A DNA stretch of 64,000 bases. It comes from Ifrita kowaldi. Lineage: Eukaryota; Chordata; Aves; Passeriformes; Cinclosomatidae. Both the position numbers and the translations under genes were made by a program. Positions 32,027 through 44,300 of the stretch are shown here, piece by piece. The first letter of the stretch is position 1. Every line of letters starts with the position of its first letter. The notes beneath the pieces were generated by a model. The model was not told the origin of the DNA. It saw only the letters and a program-made list of their open reading frames with translations, and did no database searches. Location: the NCBI GenBank assembly GCA_013398055.1, contig VZRS01008262.1, positions 127,733 to 191,732 of the forward strand, in the 5' to 3' direction.

Positions 32027-35000
32027 AGATGTCAAAGGAGTTTCCAGTCTAAGCTTTTGTTCTAAATCTCCTCCCCAAAAAGGAGGTGTAAAGCAAGGGG
32101 GGCTTCACAGCCAGGCTCAAGGGTGTGAAGTCCCACAGATTCTCCCGGGGAGCACACTCCTGTGCCATGGGCACACACTATGATAGATGGTGCCCTTGGT
32201 GGGCTACTTGCCCTCTGGCCCAAAGCTGAGTGGGCTTGAGCCACAGTGGAGTTCCCTCTCAGAGGAGATCTGAGCAGAGGCCAAGGAGGCTGTGTGCAGC
32301 TGGGGATCTCACCACAGCCATGGCTAAGGCTGCATTGCTGGGATCCATGAGCCGTTTTTGTGAGAAATAGCACTGAAATGGTCCAACTCTGGCTATAATG
32401 CCTCCTCAGGCAAAAAAAATTAGCTTCATATTTTAAAATCTGAAAGGCTTTTTTTTCTTTAGCATAGATTAAAAAGGAGAGCAAACCAAGAAAAAGTCAC
32501 ATCAGTAAGATGAACAGTGTGTGCTTGTGCCTCTGTGTTTGTATTCAAAGCCCTGTCTTGAGATGTGGCACTTGCCCCTGCAGGCAGGCACAGTCCTTAG
32601 AAACAAAAAGGTGCAGTTCAGAGAAAAGGTCTCTTACAGGAAAGAAAATAAGTGTTCTGGCTTAGCCAAACACCACTTACTGGGCTTGGTGCAGGGCAGT
32701 TGGGTATGGTGCGATGGGCTGCGGTGCAGATGTCAGTTCAGATGGTCAAATGGGTCTGCCTGCCCTTAGGTTCTATTAATTAAACTACATAGAAAAAGTC
32801 ATAGCAGTTGGGTTTGCTATAATCTCTTGACCTTCAATGGTAAGATCAGCTATTCTTGTGAGATTTGTATTATTTTAGTAAAAAAGAAAAACTCCTTAAA
32901 AAGGCTTGGAGAATTTTGGAGCCATCTAACCTAAATTAGATTCCAGGCTCAAGCTTGAATTGCAGACCTTAGTTTAAACCCCATAGCTAAACAGGGCCTC
33001 CTTTCCCATTTCCAAAAATAGTATGCTACTTTCTACATTTTGCTACATGTGCTGTTTCATATACAGAAATAAATAATCTGGGATTTGCTATGATTTAGTT
33101 CATTTGAATGAGAGCAACTTTCACATATAGAGTTGAACATTTCCTTCCTAGACTACATTTCAAGCTTTTTCTCAAAAGAAAAGTGGCACCTTTTTTTTAT
33201 TTTTTTGTGCTCCAGCATCATGAAAATCTGCATGGTGAGATGCATTTCTCACCACATGCCGACTGCAAATTGTATTTGAAATGGAAAGTATCAATTAAAT
33301 CAGCCTTTCTGAACTGCCTGGTGACAGCTGCCATGCTGCTGAATGTTGATGACACTTGTAATATCAACAGATTTGGGCCCTTGCACTGGAGAATATGAAA
33401 CACTTTCTAGGCATTTAAATACAGGTTTAGCAAGCAAATTAAGATTATAATTTTCATCACTAAGGACAAAAATGTTTACTGGGAAAGCCTTTTCTTCATG
33501 AGCACACTCACTAGCATCTACTGTGGTGCTGGTTTTGTTCAATGGTTTCAAAACCGTGCACGAGCTCTTGGAGGGGCACAATGAGGTTGGCATGCTGGGT
33601 CAGTGGAAGGCTGGGCTGATTGCTCAGATAAGCAAAATTGCTCGGGAATCCACAGATTTGAGGGTCTGGAGACAAATAAGGGAGCCCCTCAGCTGGTCTA
33701 ATCAGGAATCTTGCCCTGGCTTTGGGGACTGGGCTGCTCCTCACCCACTTAGCCCCAGCACAACAGGAGGCAAAGCTGGACAGACGGAGAATTTGAATGT
33801 CTTCTACAACTAAGCCAGTTTTCTTTACAAAACACCCATTTGCTTAAGCTAGTTGTTCTCTGGAATGAATGTTGGGTTTGAGGGAAGCCGCCGTTTTTTC
33901 CAGGTTGCAGTTCCTAAGCTGAAGTAAAAGATGGCAGATATGCCAGGGGAGTGAATTCTGCTGGGATCCTGAGCATCCCTGGCAGCCAGTGTGCCTGTGG
34001 AGCTGCTGGATGTTGTGCAGTTGGGTTTTTGCCCTGTGGGTTTCTTTATTTTGCTAAGTTTATAAAATCTTGTGTTTAGTCCAAATGAAAATATTTAGTT
34101 TATTTTAATTCTTTAAAATCTGGAAGCAGATAGAGGCATCCTTGTTTTCAGAGAAGCTGCAACCTGCAGTGAAAGGGAGATGTTGTTAGAGCGTATGGTA
34201 CATGGAAAAACAAGTAATTTAGCAAAACCAAAACTTCTTTGCCGTTCTTGCATGAAAAAAATCCCATGTAGACGTGAGGCACAGTCTGGTGTGCCTCTGC
34301 CAACACAGAATGTGAGCAATCCAGCTCCTGCAAAGTCTCGTGGAAAACATGGCCTGGGTGTTGCTTTTGTGAATAGCAGATGCACTGCATTTTTCGTATG
34401 AGCACTGTGCCTAATCATGTATAGTGTATAGTACTTAGGTTAACAATATAAACTAGACCCTGAGAAATACAGCTATTGTAATCTTTTCATTATTTATCCA
34501 TTTTAATCTCTATTAGGAGAATATGTATAATTTATTTTTTATTTCTGCAATGAATAATATAACTAAGATCTCTTTATACTTTTTATTTGAAAATTCTGTT
34601 TTAAAGCACTCTGTTGGATAACATTCACTATGTTTTCCTTTTTTTGATAAGAAAAGTGAAAATAATATGCTAAGCTTTTGTACTGCAATGCATATTAAAA
34701 TGCCCTTAATGCAGTGATGTGCCTGGCACTCCAGAGATTTGAAAACTGCTTTAGCTGTGCACTGAGACCTTGGAGTTTTATGGCCCAGCACCAAAGACCT
34801 GAATATTCATGCTAAATTGTTGGATTTCTGTGCTTTTAAAATCTTGTTTTAAATTTCTTCTCCTCTTCAATCCTATCCAGATTTTGCCCCCCTTAAAACT
34901 GTTGTTGTCAACATCAGAACTGCACTTTTTGCCTACAGTTTAAATGATGAATGGGCATGGACCTTAATGCTACAACCTGGAATAGGCAAAATCCCAGGTA

Positions 35001-36439
35001 GGGAAGGGGGGAGTAAGAGATTTTGTGGTCAGAGAAATGAGATCCAGAAACCATGGCTTCTGCAAGCATGTCCCTTGGTAGTGTTGAGCCCCTCTCTCAA
35101 GCTGTGGAGAGCTTCCCCAAATGTCCAGTGTTTAGGGATTTTCTCCACAGTGAGGCTGTGTGGAAGAGTCTCGATGCATATGGCCTTCAAAACAAAAGCT
35201 CCTCTTCAAAGATGCAAATTACTAATTATTATTAATCATAGTCTGGGTGTCTGCTAAAAAAATCCCAATGTATTTTGGGGAAAAAATAAAAAGAGCTGCC
35301 TCCATCAGCTTCCTTTCTTCAAGGGAAGAGGGTCAAGGGTCAAGGCAGAAAGGCAGGGACAGAAAAGTGTCACCCAAGTCTCAGTCGTGACAGATGTATT
35401 CCTTGAGAGGCCTCCTGCATCCTGTGCTAAAATCCTGGCTGCCATGAAGGAGACAGGTCCCTGTGCTGCCCACTGCCATCAGCCTGCATCCTTCAGGAGA
35501 GATTGGCTCTGATTTTGGGGGGCCAGTCTCAGTTCCCTACAAGAGATGGCAAGCAGAAAATCTGCCCCAAATCTTGTCCTTGAGAGTCCCTCCCCTCTTC
35601 TAATAGTTGCTGTTGCTCTCACAGGTATTTATAAAAGGAGTGGGGAAATTCTGGTCCCATGGGGTTTATTTACTAAATTAAAGGATTGGTACAACCTATT
35701 AAATGAGTCTTGTTGGTCTAGAGACACATAATTGCCAAATTAATTTGGTATACAGTAAGGTTAGCTTCTTTCAAAATTCTCCACATGACTTTGAAGAGAC
35801 AGCATTGGTCCATCTTTATTCAGGACTAAAATTCTTCAAGAGGTACTGGTTTAACTCCTCTGGGGTGTCCCTGCTGCCCTCCCTCCCTTGAAATTCGAAG
35901 CAGCAGCAGCATCTACAGTAATGGAGATCAGCTGTGTAGTCTAAGCAAAAGGAGTTTTGGACACCAAGAAAACAGTCCTTCCCACTCTCTGCCTCATGGA
36001 AGGAAAGACATTGTGCCCATGGATGTAGGGCCCCAGGGTGGTTTTAAATTAGCTGAAGACTCCTGCATGAAGTTTGACTGCAGGAACAGTGTGGTAAAAC
36101 ACATATTACCACTTTCCTACATTATTGTTAATCACTATTTTCTAGAACAGTTAAACTGCCATCCCCTTCCAGAGAATAATTACTGCTATTTAATTGTATT
36201 TATAATTTAGTATACACCTGAAAAATATGCTATAAAATATCAGGGGGGTTCCCTTTAATACTGGTGTTCCATTTACAAACTGTCACATTTATAATGCGTC
36301 TTTAATCTTCTGTGGTCTGCTAGAATTTTATATTAAAGTCTGCTTTGTGCTTTAAATATTAAAGATTCTGCAGTACTTCAAAAGGTGATAATGCCTGATG
36401 CTCTGGTGGTGCTTAAATCTCAACAGCTAAATATATTGA
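32027..36439. other. Non-coding DNA
   Basis: A 140-codon minus-strand frame at 32062-32484 and smaller ones have no recognisable content. A perfect ATGCAAAT word lies at 35212-35219, directly before TACTAATTATTATTAATCAT-type homeodomain-like sequence. Runs of T and A of 8-9 bases are scattered through. No repeat family was recognised. Confidence 0.55.
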
Positions 36440-36800
36440 GGAATGTTCGGTGGCCCTGGCTTAATTAAACATGTATGTGTATTTTCAAATGCAATCTTTT
36501 TCTGCTTGTTAGGTTTTTGACAAACCTCCAAACAGGTCCAGGTGGAACAAAGCATGTAAACAAGCTTGTGAATGCAAGCTTAAAACACTCAAATTAGCAC
36601 CTTCTTACAATTAATATGCAAACCCTGGGATCTCTGTTATTGATAATGCCATTTAATATTATTTGCAGCTGAGCTTTATAGTCTAGCCTTTTAATTTTTC
36701 TAAGCTGTGTCCACTTTAATTATGTGAAAATGTACTGTTAGAGACAAGTCATCCGATGAGACCCTATTTACAATGAGCAACTTACTCTACCCCGTGTAAC
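36440..36800. promoter_or_regulatory. Candidate enhancer: FOX, E-box, POU and homeodomain words
   Basis: This unique-looking block contains a perfect palindrome TTAATTAA (36461-36468), an E-box CAGGTG (36539-36544), a perfect forkhead site TGTAAACA (36555-36562), a small inverted repeat AAGCTTG/CAAGCTT (36562-36568 and 36575-36581) and a POU-like ATGCAAA (36616-36622). The combination within 200 bases and the lack of low complexity resemble vertebrate developmental enhancers. The motifs are seen; conservation and activity are not tested. It is among the better regulatory candidates in the window. Confidence 0.35.
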
Positions 36801-39800
36801 ATAGTATAAATTACAAGGCTGTGGGAGCATTTCAGTACACCGTTTGCTTTACAGTGTTTAATGGTCTAATTTAGCACATATGACTAAAGCTGGAGCCATC
36901 GAGGAACGCACACAGGTTAACACATAGTCTTTTTATTGTTTTCATTGCTGGTTCCCCACCCTCCGTGGGTTAATAAATTCACTTATTGCATCTTCTCCTA
37001 GATTGGATTGCAAATGCTATAGAGGAGCCGAACTTTCTCTGGTAGGAACAGGCATGATACCCACTGGTGAGGCTCTGCTCAGGGCCAGGGCAGGATGTGA
37101 GCCCCTCTCAGCACCCTGCTACATTTATTAGGAACAGACTTTGTAAATGGGAATAAAATTGCTCTGACTGCAGCATCTGCTCTTGCAGGTTTCTAGAAAC
37201 AGAAGAATTTTTCAGAAGGGTTTTTTCTTTCCAAAATAACTGGACCTCAAAGCTTGACAGCCCCAAAACCTGCAGAGATTGTGCCCCATGGCTGGTCAGT
37301 TCATGCGGCCACTTTCACTGGCAGCCGTGTTGGCCTGACTACTCTTGCCCAGTTAATTGGTGCAGTCACAGACAGTGTGTATAGTTAAGGTCCTGTGTTA
37401 ATGACACGCTGTTTTGCCTACCTTAAAATAAGTCCATATGCAAATGACCTGACCTGTCATTTCTTTTTAAATTTTGCAATTTAAACTGTAGGTTTTCTAA
37501 TTAAGTGTTTCATGCTTTTAAAAAGACAAACATGTATGAACACAGACATATTAATGCATGAGCATATGATTTGATGCATATATCAACAAACCAAATAGCT
37601 CTGCAAGTATGTGGGAACATTGCCTTCCAGCTCTGGATAAATAGAGGCTGGCCATCATTCAAACCAGGGAAGGAAACATTTCGTACGTGAAGAGATATGG
37701 GGAATTATTTCATTTGTTTTGGTGCCAATATGCAGCAATTGTCTGAATGCATTTGAAATATGATGAAAATATGTATGCATGCACCTGAGAAATGTTCTTT
37801 TATTCTACTGCAATAGGTAAGGCAATGGCAGAAACTGGGGAAGCTGAAATAGATCTGCTGCAGTTTTACAGGTGAGGCAATGTTAGTGGGAAATGACAAG
37901 CAGGCTACGGTTATTATAATACCCAGGGCAAATCAGCAAGCATGCACAGTGATAGACAAACCTAAATTAATCATAGCAAAGGTGGTGTGGCATTTAAATG
38001 TAAACTTGCTCTACTGTACAGAAACTTGTAAGAATATTGTAAAATAGGTGAAATACCACTCATCATATGTGACTAACAAAATGTTTTTTCTAAAAAATAC
38101 GAATGCAGGCTGGACTACTGCAGCTGCCTATTTTTAAGAGAACTAACTTTTTAGAAGAATTTTATTTTAGCAACACCTGAAAAGCCTAGTGATTGCTTTT
38201 GGCAAACATAAGACTACTGTAATTTTAAATCTCTCAAACAAGCACCTTGAGAAATCAACCCCCCCATTTTATCTTGCATTTTAATGTTCTCCTGTTCAGA
38301 CAGAAGGGTTAGCTAGTCGTCATTAAGTCCTTATGAGTGAAAACTGTTTGTTTCCCTGTAGAATTCAGCATGTTTTCTCAGCCTGTAACCATCACCTATA
38401 ATTAAAATGTCGTCCTAACAACATCAAGGTGCAGAGAGTAAAAGAGTCAGTTCACCTCTGGAACTGCACGCTTTGTGGAGCTCCGCAGCCCCTCAGAAAT
38501 GGAAGCTCGGAGAAACTGTCTCTGTGATCTTTAATGGATTTTTAAAGATGACAAGAAAGGAAATGGGAAACTAAAGGCATGGAAGACATAAATTCCCTAA
38601 AGGTGCATTCTGAAGTAAATCAGAGCAACTGAAAAAGTGAATTCTTTGAGCCCTGGGATATCTCCCAGGTTTTTCAGCTGGACACTTACAGCTTGTCGGG
38701 TCCCTGAACACCTCTGCTCTGGGCATGCTTTGACACAGCGAGTCACAGAAAGATGAACAACATCACCTGAAGTGCTGTTTGAGGGGCAGAAAATTGCTCC
38801 CATTGCACACTGCTGCCTTTACTCTAAATCACATGACTTATTACAACCTTCCCTCTATAAAAGAAGTGCCATTTAGGTATGTTAACTTCTCCAGCTGCAA
38901 TAGGCATCCTTCTCTCCTTATTTCCACAACAGTTAAATGCAGTCAAAGAAAGAGGTGAAGATCAGGTTTTATAAAATCAAACTTGAATTGTTCTCAGGGC
39001 TACAGCTGCATGAAAGCTAAATAACAACAGGCAAGAGCAAGAAGCTTAAAAAAGCTCTGTGCTACCCAATATATGTTATTTAGATATGTCTGTTTCTATG
39101 AACTGGTAGGGGAAAGACGAAAATCAGTTTGCCTTCCAAAGATATCTGACTACAGTTGTGCTTTGTAGTTCTCAGTGACTAATACAGGCTGAGGCTGAAC
39201 ACAGTCAAACTCTCTGGAAGAAAAGAAGACTCTATTTTTAGGCAGTTTCATTTATTTATTCAATTTATGAGATCATGTAATGCGTATTCATCAATCAAAT
39301 ATAATTTGAATATAGGGTTTACAGGCAAAATTACAGTGTCAGTCTCATGTCTTAGTAATGAAAATATTTTAGTGTATGAACAAACACATGAACTGTATCT
39401 ATATTTGAGTGGGAAAGGGGGTTTGTGCGCTGAGGACTCAGCCCTGCTCCCGAGGCTTTGCTCAGCACGAAGGACCCAATACACTGTGTTACGCTGGGGA
39501 ACTAACAGGACCCAAATCTGTCAGAACAGCCGCCGGTGTCTGTGTGGGTGTTATCAGCCTGCTCACATCATACCAGAGCTTTATGCTGAAACGTTGGAGG
39601 AATTACTGCATTATAGTACTTCATTACTTTGGACTCTTTTGGATGTTCATTCTTACTGAAAAAAAAAAACCGTTTTAAAATTTGACCTCTTACCTCCTAT
39701 TTGTCTGCAATCTACTGGTAATCATTTGGATTAACTGTGGTTCTTGAGTTCCAAGATCACTTTGGATAAACTATAATTACCACTTTTTATATTTTTTAAT

Positions 39801-40977
39801 GTGCAACATATATGTTGCATTTATCTCTCCAGAAATAAAAAAAAGCCTTCTATAGAGTGAGAAGAGGGATATCAGTAAAGATGGTGGTGAGTATTGCAGA
39901 ATGCAGTATTCTGATAATGTGTATCCAAGAGCAGTGCCTGTAGACTACTCTGTTTGGAAGGTGTTATTCTGGCTTTCTTCTCTGTGTGGATGGGTCCACA
40001 GAAAATGTTGCACTTTTCAGCAGGTCACATTTTTACTCAACTACCATAAATAATACCAGTCAGATATGAGAAAAGGAAACATTTTCTGTTTCCATGCTCT
40101 TCAGCATTGTGAATCATTGATTCTTATTTCAAGTGTGAGATAAAGCACTCAAGGAAGATGACTTGCTCAAAACCATTAGTATTATAAACTTAATATTGTG
40201 GCCTGGAAATAAGCTGCAAGGTTCATGTACCAGCATCGTTCCTTCAACATTTCAGTAACATTTGTTTGGGGAAGGACAAGAAGGAGTTATAAAAATACGG
40301 CTTTATTACCAGTGTGAAGCACAGCAGTGCGAGAGGTCGGAGGAAGCCACTGAAGGACAGGAATTCAGTGTTTGCTTGGGCTGAAGGCAAGATACGTAAC
40401 TGCAGCTAAATCCTTTGGCAAAAGGCACAGCAGCATCCTCCCCCAACAGGTAAAGCAGGAATGCAAAGGACTCTGGGTGCAGGGCAATACAATCTATCAC
40501 TCCACAGGTGCAGGATGAGGCTCTGCCAGTAAGTCCATCTCCTGTATGAGCTTTGCTTGAGCAGGGGACAGGAGATGAGCCCCTTAATCTGAGCACCTCC
40601 CTGTTACAGTAGGGTTTGGGTTTATTAGCTCTCTGGCATTAGAGCCCTATTGATTAATGAGCATATCTGGAGACTCTAAGGATGAAGAAGTGAGAGGGAT
40701 ATGATCACATACTACGTGATACTGCACATGGGGAATGGCAACAATCATAGTAAGAATTCAGGCTAGATGTCCTAAGAATTTGTCTTAAATCACAACATCT
40801 CTCTTCTCGTTTTCTCCCTTTTACCTTGTGCTACTAGCCACTTTTCCATGTATCTCTCTGTCTTTTTGCTTTCTGATGCCATTATCTCACAAAAAAAGCT
40901 CCCCAAACCAACCTTTATTTCTGTCAATCTTTTTTGGCACCTCTATGTTTAAAGTACCAGCTTGTAAGCAATTAATT
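36801..40977. other. Non-coding DNA with scattered enhancer-like words
   Basis: No gene recognised. A perfect octamer ATGCAAAT at 37438-37445 sits in unique-looking sequence (about 37310-37540) that also carries AGTTAATTGG and TAATTAAG words. The recurring 17-mer CCCTATTGATTAATGAG lies at 40645-40661. The opposed 130-codon plus frame (39267-39659) and 96-codon minus frame (40306-40596) are unassigned. Confidence 0.5.
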
Positions 40978-41002
40978 CCCCCCGCCTCCCCCCCACCCCC
41001 CC
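40978..41002 (-). repeat. C tract; canonical G-quadruplex motif on minus strand
   Basis: C blocks of 6, 2, 7 and 7 are separated by single G, T and A bases. On the minus strand the two G7 blocks one base apart satisfy the G3N1-7 rule four times over, so a canonical quadruplex can form there, with an i-motif on the plus strand. A lone G7 run on the plus strand lies nearby at about 41171-41177. Confidence 0.85.
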
Positions 41003-42599
41003 GGTAATCACTTTTAAACAGAATTAAAAAGAAACAGATCATGGCATTGTATCAAGCTGTTTTCTTGTGTATGTTATCATTTTCAGACTCCAATGCACTT
41101 TCTTCCTGGTGAAATGTTCCCCATATCACTCTCGGACTGATTTATTGGATTGGTGCTTTTGTTTTTCTTGGGGGGGGATTATGTTGGTCATTTTTAGTGG
41201 TGCTTTTGCCTCCAATCACTAATACGTTTTTACAGCTTCAAAACACTCCAGGATTCACAACTTGTAAATGTCTCTGATACTTGATTTCTTTTAAGTGCCT
41301 GCTACATTGGAGAAAAGGTAATAGCAATTCCAGAACTGAAGGAAAGAGAAATCTTGCCATGTTATCAGCCAGCTGCTGCCTTTTCTACTGATAGCACTTA
41401 ATTGCATTTACAATTTCCTCAGATTTCCAACTATTTCTGTCAGATTTGCTTTTAACTCACTACAGATTGTGTGCATTGACTGTGCAACAACCTCACTCAG
41501 AGCTGAAATATTTAATCACTACCCGTGGATAAATGTTTTCATACTTTATGCTATGTTGTTTAGAAGTGAGGCATATATAAGGAACAAAAAATCTGTCAGT
41601 ATGCATTTTCTATTGGAATGTTGCATAGGTTTTTAATTGGAAAATAGGCTTTTAAAGGTAATCATAGCTGAAGACTAGAGTTAGGAAGTGAAGCATATTT
41701 TTGCGTGATTTTTCTTCTTAACATAATGAACCTTTTTGTGTCTGTCATGGAAAACATGGAAATTTCATTCTCTTCTCTGTAACTATCTTCACTTAAATGT
41801 TTTAGGTTCAGTTGCTTTGAATGGTTTGCAAGTAACCTAAAGGGCTGTGTTAATATTAGCCTGCAGTGAGCACATACTGGCACTTTGTTGCTGTTTGGAG
41901 AAATGACCGGTTTACTTGGTTATATTGACAGCTCTACTGTAAAATTTGCTGGCATTAAAGGTCAAAAAGACCCAGTTTTTCCTCCAGTTGCTCCTATCCA
42001 AAAGAGAATAAATCTCAGAGCAGAATCACTTCTCTGACAATAATTTATGAATTATGCACTGACTGTGTTTGAATTGAGAAAGGCTTTCATATCCTTTCCA
42101 TTAGCTCAGATTAAGTTTTCATATAGATGCTGGGAAGCATGCTAGCAATATCCTTAGCTCATTTTTATGAAAATTTTATCAGTGCTTTTTTCTGTACTAC
42201 ACTCCAATTGGGATGTCTCAGAATCTAAAGCTCAGCTTTGGACATGAACTTCTCTCAACCTGGCTGGCTGCTGCTCTAAAGGTTTCAATATTTTATGGGC
42301 TCTGGCTAACTCAGCCGTGAGATTCAAGCTGCAGAGATTTAACTCTAATGTAAAATCATGAACGGATGAAAACTGGGATGTCATAAGTAATACATCTACA
42401 AGAGCAGGATGCAGTTACCATTTTTAAAAGGTTTTTAAAAAGAAAACAGCATTCTCTACTCCCTCTTTGTATCCTAAAATGAAAAGCCTCTGAGCTATTG
42501 TACTAATACATAACCATCTTTTCTTGCCTGCTTTTCTTCAATTGCTGCTTAATTGTTGTGGGTTTTTTCCTTCAGGTCCACCATCAACAAGAAAGCCCC

Positions 42600-42910
42600 T
42601 AATGTCAGCTTCCTGGAGAAATGGGCATCGCATCGCTTAATGTTTATAGGCCAAATCCATTCCTTAGCATCTTCCTTTTTTGTCTCAAAACTGATTTAAA
42701 ACATTTGGAAAATCTGTCTATTCAGCCGGAGTGTTCTGGTGCATTCTTTCCTAGAAACAGTGGGGTCAGATGCGATCTGTCTGATGGACTTTTTTGCTGC
42801 AATCTATAGCCGTTTCCCTTGAGTCCTGCCGAGCCTAGCAAAGCAGCGCAGCCCTATAATGGCCCCAATGACAATATGCTCTTTGTGTGAAAGAATCCAG
42901 GGGGAAGTGC
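42600..42910. promoter_or_regulatory. Candidate conserved non-coding block
   Basis: Mixed-composition sequence retains CpGs in an AT-rich area, including GCATCGCATCGC near 42625, GATGCGATC near 42770 and GCAGCGCAGCCCTATAATGG near 42843. A SOX-like GACAATATG word lies near 42870. There is no long frame and no repeat signature. Constraint is inferred from texture only. Confidence 0.25.
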
Positions 42911-44109
42911 TGGAAGGTGCTCTGGTCAGTAAAAAAATAGTTTTAGTGCTTGCTTATTTTTATCATTATGTACGTTGCCTCCACTGGAAATATTTTCTTG
43001 ACAGTAAATAAGCGTCACCATAAAACATTTAACAAGCATGAAGAGAACAAATACAGAGTCCTTTTCATCTTAAAAGGCTTCAGTTGTTAATGTCTGTTAT
43101 TAGCACGTTTCATTTGAGAGGGCATAAAAGAGGGACTGTATCTTGCGTATTTTTGGACTCACAGTCAAGAGTTTAATCTGTTCACGAATGTAACTCCCTC
43201 ATGTGTGATGACAGAAAGATTTCTCTCCCTGTTTAAAAATGTGACCTAGTCCAAAACTCTGTTAGGACAATAGGATGACCGAGATCTGTAGTTGCATTTT
43301 GGCAGGGCTATTCAGGCATAAAGCATAGGTATAATTAGGGAAGCCCCTCTGTAGAAATTACTTCATCTGCTCCTGTAATTGGTGCACATCTCTGTCTTCC
43401 CCAGGATGCTGGTCCAGTGTGCAAGTCTCACCTTTGTTTTTTCTGGGTGCCAGCAACACCTACTCACCCTATTAACTGCAAATCACACTCTGCTCTTTCA
43501 GCTTTGCACACTATTCATTAACAGCTATAAATATTCAGAATCAGAAATATCTCAGTCCTGTATCAACACTGCATGAGACAAAACACAACTGTGCTGCTCT
43601 GCTGTGTAGGCTCACACTACACAGCTAAGCATTAAGTCCTCCATCACCTCTCCTTAAGTTCCCACAATTAACAAATAATTTGAGGTACGTAGGAGTTGAA
43701 CATGGACAGGTGGAAAGCTACCTCTTTTTTTTTTTTTAGTTTCCAGTCATTTGCCTGATCATAACCACACTGTAATGCTGTCACAAAAATGTGGCTTCTG
43801 CAATGAGGGGCTACCAGCCTACTGTGGTGGAAAGAAGGAGACATTTTAAAAGGTCAGTAATAGACCAGGTTTTACACTTTAACTTCAATTACCTACACCC
43901 AGGCAAGGCAAAACATTTATCTGGGTTGGCATCACCTCTCTGAGCTTCCCCTTGGACAGTGCCATCATCTGGGCAAGGCCTTACCATGCGGTCACAGGAG
44001 CATGGCCAAGCATTGCTGGCAGCAGCCACACGGAGCACCCGCTCAGCCAGCAGCCCTGAGTCCCCAGTGCAGCTCAGCGCAGGGCATCCCCCTGCAGGCA
44101 GCACCAGTG

Positions 44110-44300
44110 TTAAACCTTGCCTGATAATTTAAAGCCAAGTGCCCCGACTGATTCAGAAGCAATAGCCCCACAGGGGCGAGCAGATTTACCAGCTGTCTGG
44201 CTTCTCTCGCGATTGATCTCTGAATGTTTGATGTTTGATTTGCTTTTGCTCCCTTTCAGCTGTGAGGCCATTTGCATTTGTGCTGTCCTCTACCCGTAGT
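44110..44300. promoter_or_regulatory. Candidate regulatory block with POU octamer
   Basis: A perfect octamer ATTTGCAT at 44270-44277 follows the E-box CAGCTG (near 44258-44263). Upstream are CpG-retaining words such as CTCTCGCGATTGATC near 44205. The sequence is unique-looking, without low complexity. Opposed frames of about 60 codons are uninformative. Confidence 0.25.
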
